Below are positions 1-8,063 of a DNA stretch of 64,000 bases, one piece after another. How positions within the stretch are numbered: the stretch's first letter is position 1; every line of letters starts with the position of its first letter. Under the pieces are notes generated by a model that searched no databases, was not told the DNA's origin, and worked only from the letters and a program-made list of their open reading frames with translations. A program made the translations under genes and the position numbers. This DNA comes from Pimelobacter simplex (GTDB taxonomy: Bacteria > Actinomycetota > Actinomycetes > Propionibacteriales > Nocardioidaceae): the NCBI RefSeq assembly GCF_900114845.1, contig NZ_FOUK01000002.1, positions 248,001 to 312,000 on the forward strand, written 5' to 3'.

Positions 1-1147
1 GCAGGGTCCGCAGGACGGCGTCGACCGCGTCGGGCTTGTGGGCGTAGTCGACGACGACGGTCAGGTCGCGCCCGGTCTCGATCCGCTCGAGCCGGCCCGG
101 GACGCCCCCGGAGCGCGCGATCCCGTCGGCCACCTCGTGGGCGTCGAAACCCGCCTCGGCCGCCGACGCGATGGCGGCCAGCGCGTTGGCCACGTTGAAC
201 TCCCCCGCCAGCGGCACCCGGCCGGGCACCCGCAGGCCGTCGGGGCCGTGCACGACGAACGACGAGCCGTCGGCGCCGAGGACGACCTCGCGAGCGGTCC
301 AGTCGGCGGCGCGGTCGTCGCCGACCGCGTAGGTGCGGATCGGGATCGACGCCTCGGTCGCCAGCCGGCGGCCGTGCTCGTCGTCGACGCAGACCAGGCC
401 GAGCCGGGCGTGGGCCGGGGTGAAGAGCGTCGCCTTGGCCCGGAAGTAGTCCTCGACGTCGGCGTGGAAGTCGAGGTGGTCGCGGCCCAGGTTGGTGAAG
501 ACAGCGACGTCGAAGACGACGCCGTCGACCCGGCCCAGCACCAGCGCGTGGCTGGAGACCTCCATCGCGCAGGCGGCGACGTCGAGCTCGCGCATGCGGG
601 CGAAGAGCCCGTGCAGGTCGGGCGCCTCGGGCGTGGTGAGGGCGGTCTTGACCTCCTCGCCGGCGATCCGGGTGCCGACGGTGCCGATCGCGGCGCTGCG
701 GACGCCGGCCGCGAGGAGCCCGCCGTCGAGCAGGCGGGTCACCGTGGTCTTGCCCTGGGTGCCGGTGACGCCGATGGTGCGCAGCGCCGCCGCCGGGCGG
801 CCGTAGACCAGAGCCGCCGTCTCGCCCAGCACCGCGCGCGGGTGGGCCACGACGAGCGCGGGCAGCCCGGACGCGCGCGCCAGCTCGGCGCCCTCGGCAT
901 CGGTGAGGATCGCGACGGCGCCGGCCGCCGCGGCCTGCGCGGCGAAGCCTGCCCCGTGGGCGCGGGCGCCGGCCAGTCCGGCGTACAGGTCGCCGGGGCG
1001 GACCCGGCGCGAGTCGAGGGTGATCCCGGTGACGGCGACGTCGGGGTACGCCTCGTCCAGGCCCAGCGCCCGGGCCACGTCCACCAGGGGCGTGGTGGGC
1101 GGGTGCGCGGGGCGCGCGGCGAGGGTCGGGTCCGGGGCGCTCACCAT
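1..1147 (-). CDS. murE: UDP-MurNAc-tripeptide synthetase MurE (partial, runs off left edge)
   Basis: MurE ligates meso-diaminopimelate to UDP-MurNAc-L-Ala-D-Glu with ATP in the cytoplasm, a step of peptidoglycan precursor synthesis. Only about 382 N-terminal codons are in the window; the C-terminal domain with the diaminopimelate-recognition loop is missing. Reading the minus strand by hand gives the substrate domain motif ITLDSRRVRPGDLYAGL, the P-loop GTQGKTT near residues 128-134, FTNLGRDHLDFH and VPGRLERI, all typical of MurE. The frame is open to the edge. ATG at 1147 (or GTG at 1144) overlaps the ftsI stop codon, so translation is probably coupled. It is the last visible gene of a minus-strand division and cell wall cluster. 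MurF is the alternative ligase, but position directly after ftsI and the DHLDFH motif favour MurE. Confidence 0.93.
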   Translation of the reverse strand, partial: MVSAPDPTLAARPAHPPTTPLVDVARALGLDEAYPDVAVTGITLDSRRVRPGDLYAGLAGARAHGAGFAAQAAAAGAVAILTDAEGAELARASGLPALVVAHPRAVLGETAALVYGRPAAALRTIGVTGTQGKTTVTRLLDGGLLAAGVRSAAIGTVGTRIAGEEVKTALTTPEAPDLHGLFARMRELDVAACAMEVSSHALVLGRVDGVVFDVAVFTNLGRDHLDFHADVEDYFRAKATLFTPAHARLGLVCVDDEHGRRLATEASIPIRTYAVGDDRAADWTAREVVLGADGSSFVVHGPDGLRVPGRVPLAGEFNVANALAAIASAAEAGFDAHEVADGIARSGGVPGRLERIETGRDLTVVVDYAHKPDAVDAVLRTL

Positions 1148-2955
1148 TCCACCGGCGTCTGGTTGGGCTTGGCCCCGGTGGGCGCGACGCCGTAGCGGCG
1201 CAGGGTGTAGCTCATCAGCTCGGCGAAGGCCGGGCCCGCGGTGCTGCCGCCGCCGCTGCCGGCGCGCGGCGAGTGGACCACGACGTAGACGGTGAAGCGG
1301 GGCTTGTCGGCCGGCGCGAAGCCGGCGAACGAGACGGTGGTCGAGCCGTCGTACCCGCCGTTGTCGCCGACCCGCTGGGCGGTGCCGGTCTTGCCCGCGA
1401 CCCGGTAGCCGGGGATCGCCGCCCGGGGGGCGACGCCCGCGTCGGGGTCGACCACGCGCTCCATCATGAGCATCGTCTCGTGGGCGGCCTTCTCGCTGAT
1501 CACCCGGCGCGAGGTCGCGTTGTCGGTGCCCACCGCGACACCGCCGTCGGTGGTCGCCGAGCCCTTGACCAGGCTGGGGTCGATCCGGACGCCGCCGTTG
1601 GCGATCGTGTTGACCGCGGCCGCCATCTGGAGGGCGTTGACCGACAGCGACTGGCCGAAGGCGATGCGGTCGCCGACCTGCGACGTCCAGTCGGAGCCGT
1701 TGGGCAGGATGCCCTTGGTCTCGCCGCCCAGCCCGACGCCGGTACGGGCGCCGAGGCCGAAGCGCTCGAGGTACTGGCGCAGCTGGCCGCGCTTGAACTG
1801 GTCGGCGGCGAGCACCGTGCCGATGTTGGACGACTTGGCGAGGATGCCGGCCAGGGTCAGCTTGAGCATGCCGTGGTCCCAGTAGTCGCCGATCGGCCGG
1901 TCCTGGCGGTAGAGCTTGCCCGGGACCTTGAACTTCTGGTCCTTGTAGGCCAGGCCGGCGTCGATGAGCGCGCTCATCGTGAGCACCTTCTCGACCGAGC
2001 CCGGCTCGTAGACGTCGGTGAGCGCCGAGGACTTGTAGAGGTCCTTGTCGTAGTCGTAGGGGTCGGCCGCGTCGTAGGTCGGGTAGTCGGCGAGCGCCAG
2101 CACCTCGCCGGTGCGGGTGTCGACGACGACGGCGATGCCGGACTTGCCGCCGGCACCGACCACGGTCTTCTGCAGCACCCGCTGCGCGTAGTACTGCAGG
2201 TCGCTGTCGATGGTCAGCTGCAGCGACTTGCCGTCGACCGCGGGCGTGATCGTGTTGTCGCCGAGCGGGATCTGGTTGCCGGCGCCGACGGTGTAGCGCG
2301 CCTCGCCGTCCTTGCCCGACAGGTAGCGGTTGAACGACGTCTCGAGCCCGGCCAGCGGCTGCGCGGCGCCCTTGTTGGTGGGCGTGCCGAGGAAGCCGAC
2401 CAGGTTGGCCGCCACGGTGCGGCTCGGGTAGACCCGCAGCGGGTCGCGCTCGGTCATCAGGCCCGCGAAGGGGCGGCCCTTCTCGTCCTTGAACTTCTCG
2501 CGGATCTCGTCGACGACCTTCTCGGCCTTGCTCGCCGGGACCTGGCGCGCGATGTACTCGAACCGGCTCGCCTCGGCGCGCAGCCGCTTGAGCGCCTCGA
2601 AGTAGTCGATGCCGAGCCGGTCGGACAGGATCGTCGCCAGCTCGGGCGCGACCTTGCTCGTCACCTTGGGGTCGGCCACGATCATCCGGCCGTCGACGCT
2701 GCCCGCGAGCGGACGGCCCTTGCGGTCGACGATCTCGCCCCGGGTGGCCGGCAGGACGACGTCCTGGGTGCCCTCGGCCGCGGCCATCTGCGCGTAGGAG
2801 CGCGGGTCGACGCCCTGGAGCTGGACCAGGCGCGCGGCGAACACGGAGAGCACCATCGCGATGATCAGGAACCCGATCTGCATCCGGCGGTGCGGCGACC
2901 CGCGCCGGACCTCACCGGTACGGCGCAGGAGACGGCTGGTCTTCGGTCGGCTCAA
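1141..2955 (-). CDS. ftsI: Septal penicillin-binding protein FtsI/PBP3 (PbpB)
   Basis: Class B penicillin-binding protein, a D,D-transpeptidase that crosslinks septal peptidoglycan together with FtsW. The 604-residue protein has a basic cytoplasmic N-terminus, one membrane segment near residues 25-45 (MQIGFLIIAMVLSVFAARL), a dimerisation domain, then the transpeptidase domain with all three active-site motifs: SVEK with catalytic Ser320, SSN at 375-377 and KTGT at 522-525. Length fits the family. It follows the FtsL-like gene by 62 bases and overlaps murE by 4-7 bases. The assignment is firm from motifs and context. Confidence 0.96.
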   Translation of the reverse strand: MSRPKTSRLLRRTGEVRRGSPHRRMQIGFLIIAMVLSVFAARLVQLQGVDPRSYAQMAAAEGTQDVVLPATRGEIVDRKGRPLAGSVDGRMIVADPKVTSKVAPELATILSDRLGIDYFEALKRLRAEASRFEYIARQVPASKAEKVVDEIREKFKDEKGRPFAGLMTERDPLRVYPSRTVAANLVGFLGTPTNKGAAQPLAGLETSFNRYLSGKDGEARYTVGAGNQIPLGDNTITPAVDGKSLQLTIDSDLQYYAQRVLQKTVVGAGGKSGIAVVVDTRTGEVLALADYPTYDAADPYDYDKDLYKSSALTDVYEPGSVEKVLTMSALIDAGLAYKDQKFKVPGKLYRQDRPIGDYWDHGMLKLTLAGILAKSSNIGTVLAADQFKRGQLRQYLERFGLGARTGVGLGGETKGILPNGSDWTSQVGDRIAFGQSLSVNALQMAAAVNTIANGGVRIDPSLVKGSATTDGGVAVGTDNATSRRVISEKAAHETMLMMERVVDPDAGVAPRAAIPGYRVAGKTGTAQRVGDNGGYDGSTTVSFAGFAPADKPRFTVYVVVHSPRAGSGGGSTAGPAFAELMSYTLRRYGVAPTGAKPNQTPVEW

Positions 2956-3017
2956 CGGTCGCTCTCTGGTCGCTCTCGGGTCGCGGACGGCAGGACCACC
3001 AACTTACGGCGAGACGG

Positions 3018-3557
3018 TCAGCGATCGCGGTTGGGCGCGCCGTTCGCTGCGGTGTCGGCCGTCCCACTCTTGACGGTGACCTGCTTCGGGTCGAGGGAGG
3101 CCGGCTTGCGCGGCCCGGGCATCCGCAGCGGGAGCCGGTCGGCGCCGCTGGCCGGCGTCGGGTTGCCGGTGATCCGCCCCGAGCCGAGGTGGAGCACGCC
3201 GGCCGGCGTCGACGGGATGACCATGCCGAGCTTCTCGGCGGCCGCGGCCACCCGCTCCTGGTTGTTGAGGTCCTGCAGGTCCATCTCGAGGGCCTCCTGC
3301 TGGACGCCGAGGTCGGTGGCCTGCTTCTCCAGCGCGGTCTCGCGGAACGAGGCCTGCTGCATCGAGGTGTTGAAGAGGAGGAGCCCGATCACGCCGGCCA
3401 GCAGGATCACGCTGACGAAGGCGACGAACGGCATCCGGGGCGCGCGCGAGCGGCGCCGCGGCACGACGCTGAGCCGGGCGCGCTGGAGCGCGGCCTGGGC
3501 GATCCGCGGTGCGGCGTGCGGGAGCCGGTTCCTGGGCTGTGGTGCGGTGCTCGACAT
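3018..3557 (-). CDS. FtsL-like septum formation initiator, membrane coiled-coil protein
   Basis: A 179-residue bitopic protein: basic N-terminus (about 40 residues), one membrane segment (MPFVAFVSVILLAGVIGLLLF, about residues 42-62), a short periplasmic coiled coil rich in Q, E and L (ALEKQATDLGVQQEALEMDL), then a proline-rich tail. This layout and its place between rsmH and ftsI match actinobacterial FtsL-like proteins (position of Rv2164c), which link FtsQ/FtsB and activate FtsW-FtsI. FtsL sequences diverge strongly, so the family call leans on topology and position. Its start codon overlaps the rsmH stop by one base, so the two are coupled. No symbol is assigned because FtsL and FtsB-like proteins are hard to tell apart by eye. 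Confidence 0.78.
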   Translation of the reverse strand: MSSTAPQPRNRLPHAAPRIAQAALQRARLSVVPRRRSRAPRMPFVAFVSVILLAGVIGLLLFNTSMQQASFRETALEKQATDLGVQQEALEMDLQDLNNQERVAAAAEKLGMVIPSTPAGVLHLGSGRITGNPTPASGADRLPLRMPGPRKPASLDPKQVTVKSGTADTAANGAPNRDR

Positions 3558-4531
3558 CAGCTGTTCCCCCTACCGATCGATGCGCTGCTGGGACGGGTGC
3601 GCTCGATCGCGCGGAGTCGGACGGAGGCGGCGCGAGGGTTCTCCTCGATCTCGGCCTCGTTGGCCTGCTCGGCCCCCCGGGTGACGAGCCGGTACGACGG
3701 CTCCGCCCCCTCGGGCACGAACGGCAGGTCGTCGGGGACGTCGAGCCGGGTGACGGCCGCGAACGTCCGCTTGACCAGCCGGTCCTCGAGCGAGTGGTAG
3801 GACTCGACGACCACCCGGCCGCCGACCCCGATCGCCTCGACGGCGGCGGGCATCGCGCGCTGCAGGACCCGCAGCTCGTCGTTGACCTCCATCCGCAGGG
3901 CCTGGAAGGTCCGCTTGGCCGGGTGCCCGCCGGTGCGGCGTGCAGGCGCCGGGATGGCGTCGTACAGCAGCGCGACGAGGCGCGCGGAGCTCGTGAACGG
4001 CTCCTTCTCGCGCTCGCGGACGACGGCGTCGGCGATCCGGCGCGCCATCTTCTCCTCGCCGTACTCCCGGAGGATGCGGGTGAGGTCGGCCGCGCTGTAG
4101 GTGTTGAGCACGTCGGCGGCGGTGGGCCCGGTGCTGCCCATCCGCATGTCGAGGGGTGCGTCGACGGCGTACGCGAAGCCGCGCTCGGGCAGGTCGAGCT
4201 GCATCGACGAGACGCCGAGGTCGAACAGCACCCCGGCCACCTCGCTCAGCCCCTGGTCGGCGATCACGTCGGCGATCTCGTCGTACACGGCCTGGACGCC
4301 GGTGAACCGGTCGCCGAAGGGCGCCAGCCGCTCGCGGCTCATCGCGAGCGCCTGGGGGTCGCGGTCGATACCGATCACGCGCGCTTTCGGGCAGCGCTCG
4401 AGGACCGCCTCGCTGTGCCCACCGAGGCCCAGCGTGCAGTCGACGAGGACCGCGCCGTCGTGGTCGAGGGCGGGCGCCAGAAGAGCGACGACCCGGTCCA
4501 GCAGGACGGGGACGTGGCGGGGGCCGGCCAT
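3557..4531 (-). CDS. rsmH: 16S rRNA (cytosine1402-N4)-methyltransferase RsmH (MraW)
   Basis: Methylates N4 of C1402 in the decoding centre of 16S rRNA using S-adenosylmethionine. The 324 residues fit the family. Visible motifs are the N-terminal [13 protein letters not shown], the SAM-binding loop [15 protein letters not shown], the acidic strand [12 protein letters not shown] and the C-terminal [16 protein letters not shown]. It lies between the small membrane protein gene and the FtsL-like gene, the standard dcw position. It is separated by one base from the upstream gene and overlaps the downstream one, so it is certainly in the same operon. Confidence 0.97.
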   Translation of the reverse strand: MAGPRHVPVLLDRVVALLAPALDHDGAVLVDCTLGLGGHSEAVLERCPKARVIGIDRDPQALAMSRERLAPFGDRFTGVQAVYDEIADVIADQGLSEVAGVLFDLGVSSMQLDLPERGFAYAVDAPLDMRMGSTGPTAADVLNTYSAADLTRILREYGEEKMARRIADAVVREREKEPFTSSARLVALLYDAIPAPARRTGGHPAKRTFQALRMEVNDELRVLQRAMPAAVEAIGVGGRVVVESYHSLEDRLVKRTFAAVTRLDVPDDLPFVPEGAEPSYRLVTRGAEQANEAEIEENPRAASVRLRAIERTRPSSASIGRGNS

Positions 4532-4532
4532 G

Positions 4533-4688
4533 TCAGCGCCCGGCGAGGTGCGTGAGGAGGAGCAGGCACGCGCAGCCCACGGACAACGCCGCGGAGAAGG
4601 CCATCAGCGTGAGGGCGTCCCGGGCCAGCTCGCGCACACGAGGCTCGCCGGAGGAGACCTCCGGCGGAAGCGTGCGTACGACCCTCAT
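4533..4688 (-). CDS. Small single-pass membrane protein in the dcw cluster
   Basis: A 51-residue protein starting [20 protein letters not shown] and ending in one hydrophobic segment (about residues 28-47, [20 protein letters not shown]). The ATG at 4688 is preferred over upstream in-frame starts because GAGGGG lies 8 bases before it and because the upstream extension is proline/arginine-rich noise. The stop lies one base before the rsmH start, so it is translated with the dcw operon. I do not recognise a named family. Position between mraZ and rsmH suggests a cell division or envelope role, but that is only context. Confidence 0.6.
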   Translation of the reverse strand: MRVVRTLPPEVSSGEPRVRELARDALTLMAFSAALSVGCACLLLLTHLAGR

Positions 4689-4969
4689 GATTTCGACCCC
4701 TCGACCCTGGGAAATGGAACGGATCCGCAGAGCCAGGTCCCTGCCCGCTCCCGTGCCGGCTTGTTCGGGTGCCGTCTGGTGCCGGGGAAGGTGCCCCAGA
4801 AGGCGGGTTGCTCGGGTGCTGCGTCGCCTGTGGCCGGGGAAGGTGTCACAGGAGGTGCGGGGCACCGGAGCTGTCGGGAGCGGGAGCGGGCTGAGACCTC
4901 GTCCTGCGGATCCGCTGTTCTGTTGTCAGTGCTGCTGCTGGTGGCCGGTGCGCCCGGCCGGGGCGGTGA

Positions 4970-5395
4970 CTAGTCGTCGTCGTCCTCGTCGAGGTCGGCG
5001 AACTCCTCCAGCGCCTCGAGCTGGAACTCGCGCCAGGCGGCCGGGTTCCAGATCTCCAGGCGATCCCGGACCCCGATCACGACCACGTCGCGCTCGAGCC
5101 CCGCGTACTCCCGGAGGTGGGCCGGGATACCGATCCGGCCCTGCTTGTCAGGGGTGCTCTCGTCGCCACCGGCGAAGAGGACCCGTGCGTAGCGCCGGGC
5201 GGCGCGGTTGGTCATCGGCCGGGCGGCTGCCCGCTCGGCCTCGTCGGCGAAGACATCGGTCGGCCAGACGACGAGGCACTTGTCCTGTCCCTGTGTGACC
5301 ACGAGGCCCTCCGCCAGTCGATCCCTGAACTTCGCCGGGAGGAAGAGGCGGCCCTTGTCGTCGAGCTTCGGGGTGTAGGTGCCCATGAAGAGCAT
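4970..5395 (-). CDS. mraZ: Division/cell wall cluster transcriptional regulator MraZ
   Basis: MraZ is a DNA-binding protein of the AbrB/SpoVT swapped-hairpin fold that forms ring oligomers and regulates its own dcw operon. This 141-residue copy has the two repeated domains: LDDKGRLFLPAKFRDRL near the N-terminus and TPDKQGRIGIPAHLREYA in the middle, each with the DxxGR signature. The C-terminus is an acidic tail (EFADLDEDDDD), somewhat longer than in E. coli. ATG at 5395 gives MLFMGTYTPKLDDKGR; the internal ATG three codons later is an alternative. Four regularly spaced MraZ-box half-sites lie 37-71 bases upstream, consistent with autoregulation. Confidence 0.97.
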   Translation of the reverse strand: MLFMGTYTPKLDDKGRLFLPAKFRDRLAEGLVVTQGQDKCLVVWPTDVFADEAERAAARPMTNRAARRYARVLFAGGDESTPDKQGRIGIPAHLREYAGLERDVVVIGVRDRLEIWNPAAWREFQLEALEEFADLDEDDDD

Positions 5396-5431
5396 CGGGC
5401 ACCCCCAGCTGGTCGACGTGGATCACCTTTC

Positions 5432-5466
5432 CTCCACTTTCCCCCACACTACTCCACTTTCCCCCA
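5432..5466 (-). promoter_or_regulatory. MraZ box: four 10-bp-spaced TGG(G/A)G repeats
   Basis: On the minus strand upstream of mraZ the pentamers TGGGG, TGGAG, TGGGG, TGGAG occur at 5462-5466, 5452-5456, 5442-5446 and 5432-5436, each separated by exactly 5 bases. MraZ from E. coli and Mycoplasma is known to bind TGGGN-N5 repeats in its own promoter. The perfect 10-base phase places all boxes on one face of the helix, as expected for a ring-shaped MraZ oligomer. Confidence 0.85.
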
Positions 5467-5604
5467 CCGTCAACCACCGAATCGCCCCTTTTCGCCCCGG
5501 TGTCGCCCCCGCGCGCCCCCAAAACCCCAGGTCAGACGCCGGGGAGCGCCGGTGGAGCGGGGTGGAGCGCCGGTGGAGCGCCCGTGGGGAGATCCGCGCG
5601 CCCT

Positions 5605-5721
5605 CGCACCCGCAACCCCCGCACTTCGTCGGGAGGTGCGGGGGTTGCGGGCGCGAGGTGCGGGGGTTGCGGGTCCGAAGTGCGCGAGTTGCGGGTGCGA
5701 GGTGCGGAGGTGGCGGCGGCG
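5605..5721. repeat. 22-bp tandem repeat array with one inverted lead copy
   Basis: Four direct copies of a 22-base unit (consensus ARGTGCGGGGGTTGCGGGNN plus CG) run 5634-5655, 5656-5677, 5678-5699 and 5700-5721, the last more diverged. One copy in the opposite orientation lies at 5605-5626, 7 bases before the first direct copy. The inverted and first direct copies can pair as a stem of about 22 bp. The 417-base gap 5396-5812 between divergent mraZ and moxR holds this array, the MraZ box, and three GGTGGAGCG copies at 5551, 5561 and 5572. No gene was seen there. Confidence 0.9.
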
Positions 5722-5812
5722 CAGGCAACAGTTGGGTGACAGCGGCCACCACGTTGGGCACGCTGATCTAGGGTTTGCTCCACCCCTTGACCGCCGGACC
5801 CGCAGGAGAAGG

Positions 5813-6820
<1,008 letters not shown>

Positions 6821-6836
6821 CGGGAGGTCCCGGTCC

Positions 6837-8063
6837 GTGCGCCGTGCCCTGTCGTCGCTGACGCTCCGCGGCCGCGCTTTCGTCGCGGCGGGCGTCACCG
6901 CGGTCCTGTGCGCGGTCCTCTTCGGCCAGCCGGCGCTGACCCGGGTCGGCGTCCTCGTGGTCACGCTGCCGCTGCTCGCCGCGCTCGTCGTCTCGCGCCG
7001 CAAGCACGACCCGACGGTCACCCGGACGGTCTGGCCGCGGCTGCTGCGCGCGGGCGAGTCCGCCCGGATCGACCTCACCATCGCCAGCGAGCGCAAGCGC
7101 TCCGACGGCGCCCTCCTCGTCGAGGACACGCTCCCCTATGCGCTCGGCGGCCGCGCCCGCTTCCTCCTCCAGGGACTCGGCGGCCAGTGGGAGCGCACCG
7201 TGTCCTACCCGGTGCGCTCCGACATCCGCGGCCGGTACGTCGTGGGGCCGCTCGTCGCGCGCCTGGTCGACCCGTTCGGCCTGGTCGAGCGCCGCCGGGC
7301 GATCGGCGGGACCGCCCAGCTGACGGTCACCCCGCGCGTCGTCCCGCTGCCCTCGATCCCGCTGTCCGGCGGCTGGCAGGGCGCCGGCGAGCACCGGCCG
7401 CAGGCGTTCGCGTCGGGGTCGGCCGAGGACGTCAGCGTCCGCGAGTACCGCCGCGGCGACGACCTGCGCCGGGTCCACTGGCGCAGCTCGGCGCGGATCG
7501 GCGAGCTCATGGTGCGCCGCGAGGAGCAGCCGTGGGAGGCGCACGCGACGGTCCTCCTCGACAACCGCAACCTCGCCCACCGCGGCCAGGGACCGGCCTC
7601 CAGCCTCGAGGCCGCGATCATCACGGCGGCCTCGGTGGCGGTCCACCTCGAGCAGCACGGGTATGCCGTCCGGCTGGCGACCGCCGACGGCGGTGCCGCC
7701 GACGGGGCCGAGGAGACGCTCGAGCGGCTCGCCGTCCTCGAGCTCAGCCACCGGGGCACGCTCGAGGTCGGCTGGTCGGGCGAGCAGGCCCGCGGTGGCG
7801 TGGTCGTCGCCGTGCTCGGCGGCTTCCTGCCCAACGACACGGCTGCGCTGCGCCGGATCCGGCACGACGCCGGCACCGCGCTCGCGCTCGTCCTCGACGT
7901 CGAGCAGTGGTCGCCGTCCCGGGTCGGGCCGGGCACCGCCGCGGCCGCCGCTCCCCTGCTGTCGATGTCCTGGCGGGCGACCGGGCTCGGCCCGCGCGAC
8001 CACCTCGACGCCGCCTGGCGCGACCTCGGCCGCGCCCCCGTCCGGGGAGGTGCGGTCCGGTGA
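6837..8063 (+). CDS. DUF58 domain protein, membrane-anchored MoxR partner
   Basis: A 408-residue protein from a GTG start. Two hydrophobic segments near the N-terminus (AFVAAGVTAVLCAVLF and LVVTLPLLAALVV) anchor it. A long soluble region carries the DUF58 core, visible as DVSVREYRRGDDLRRVHWRSSARIGELMVRR, which has a VWA-like fold in this family. These proteins always accompany MoxR ATPases. It sits 16 bases after moxR and overlaps the transglutaminase gene by 4 bases (GTGA). The biochemical role of the family is poorly known. Confidence 0.92.
   Translation: MRRALSSLTLRGRAFVAAGVTAVLCAVLFGQPALTRVGVLVVTLPLLAALVVSRRKHDPTVTRTVWPRLLRAGESARIDLTIASERKRSDGALLVEDTLPYALGGRARFLLQGLGGQWERTVSYPVRSDIRGRYVVGPLVARLVDPFGLVERRRAIGGTAQLTVTPRVVPLPSIPLSGGWQGAGEHRPQAFASGSAEDVSVREYRRGDDLRRVHWRSSARIGELMVRREEQPWEAHATVLLDNRNLAHRGQGPASSLEAAIITAASVAVHLEQHGYAVRLATADGGAADGAEETLERLAVLELSHRGTLEVGWSGEQARGGVVVAVLGGFLPNDTAALRRIRHDAGTALALVLDVEQWSPSRVGPGTAAAAAPLLSMSWRATGLGPRDHLDAAWRDLGRAPVRGGAVR

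Noticed and set aside
5605..5721. CRISPR array
   Set aside because: The 22-base units are directly adjacent with no unique spacers, and no cas genes are present.
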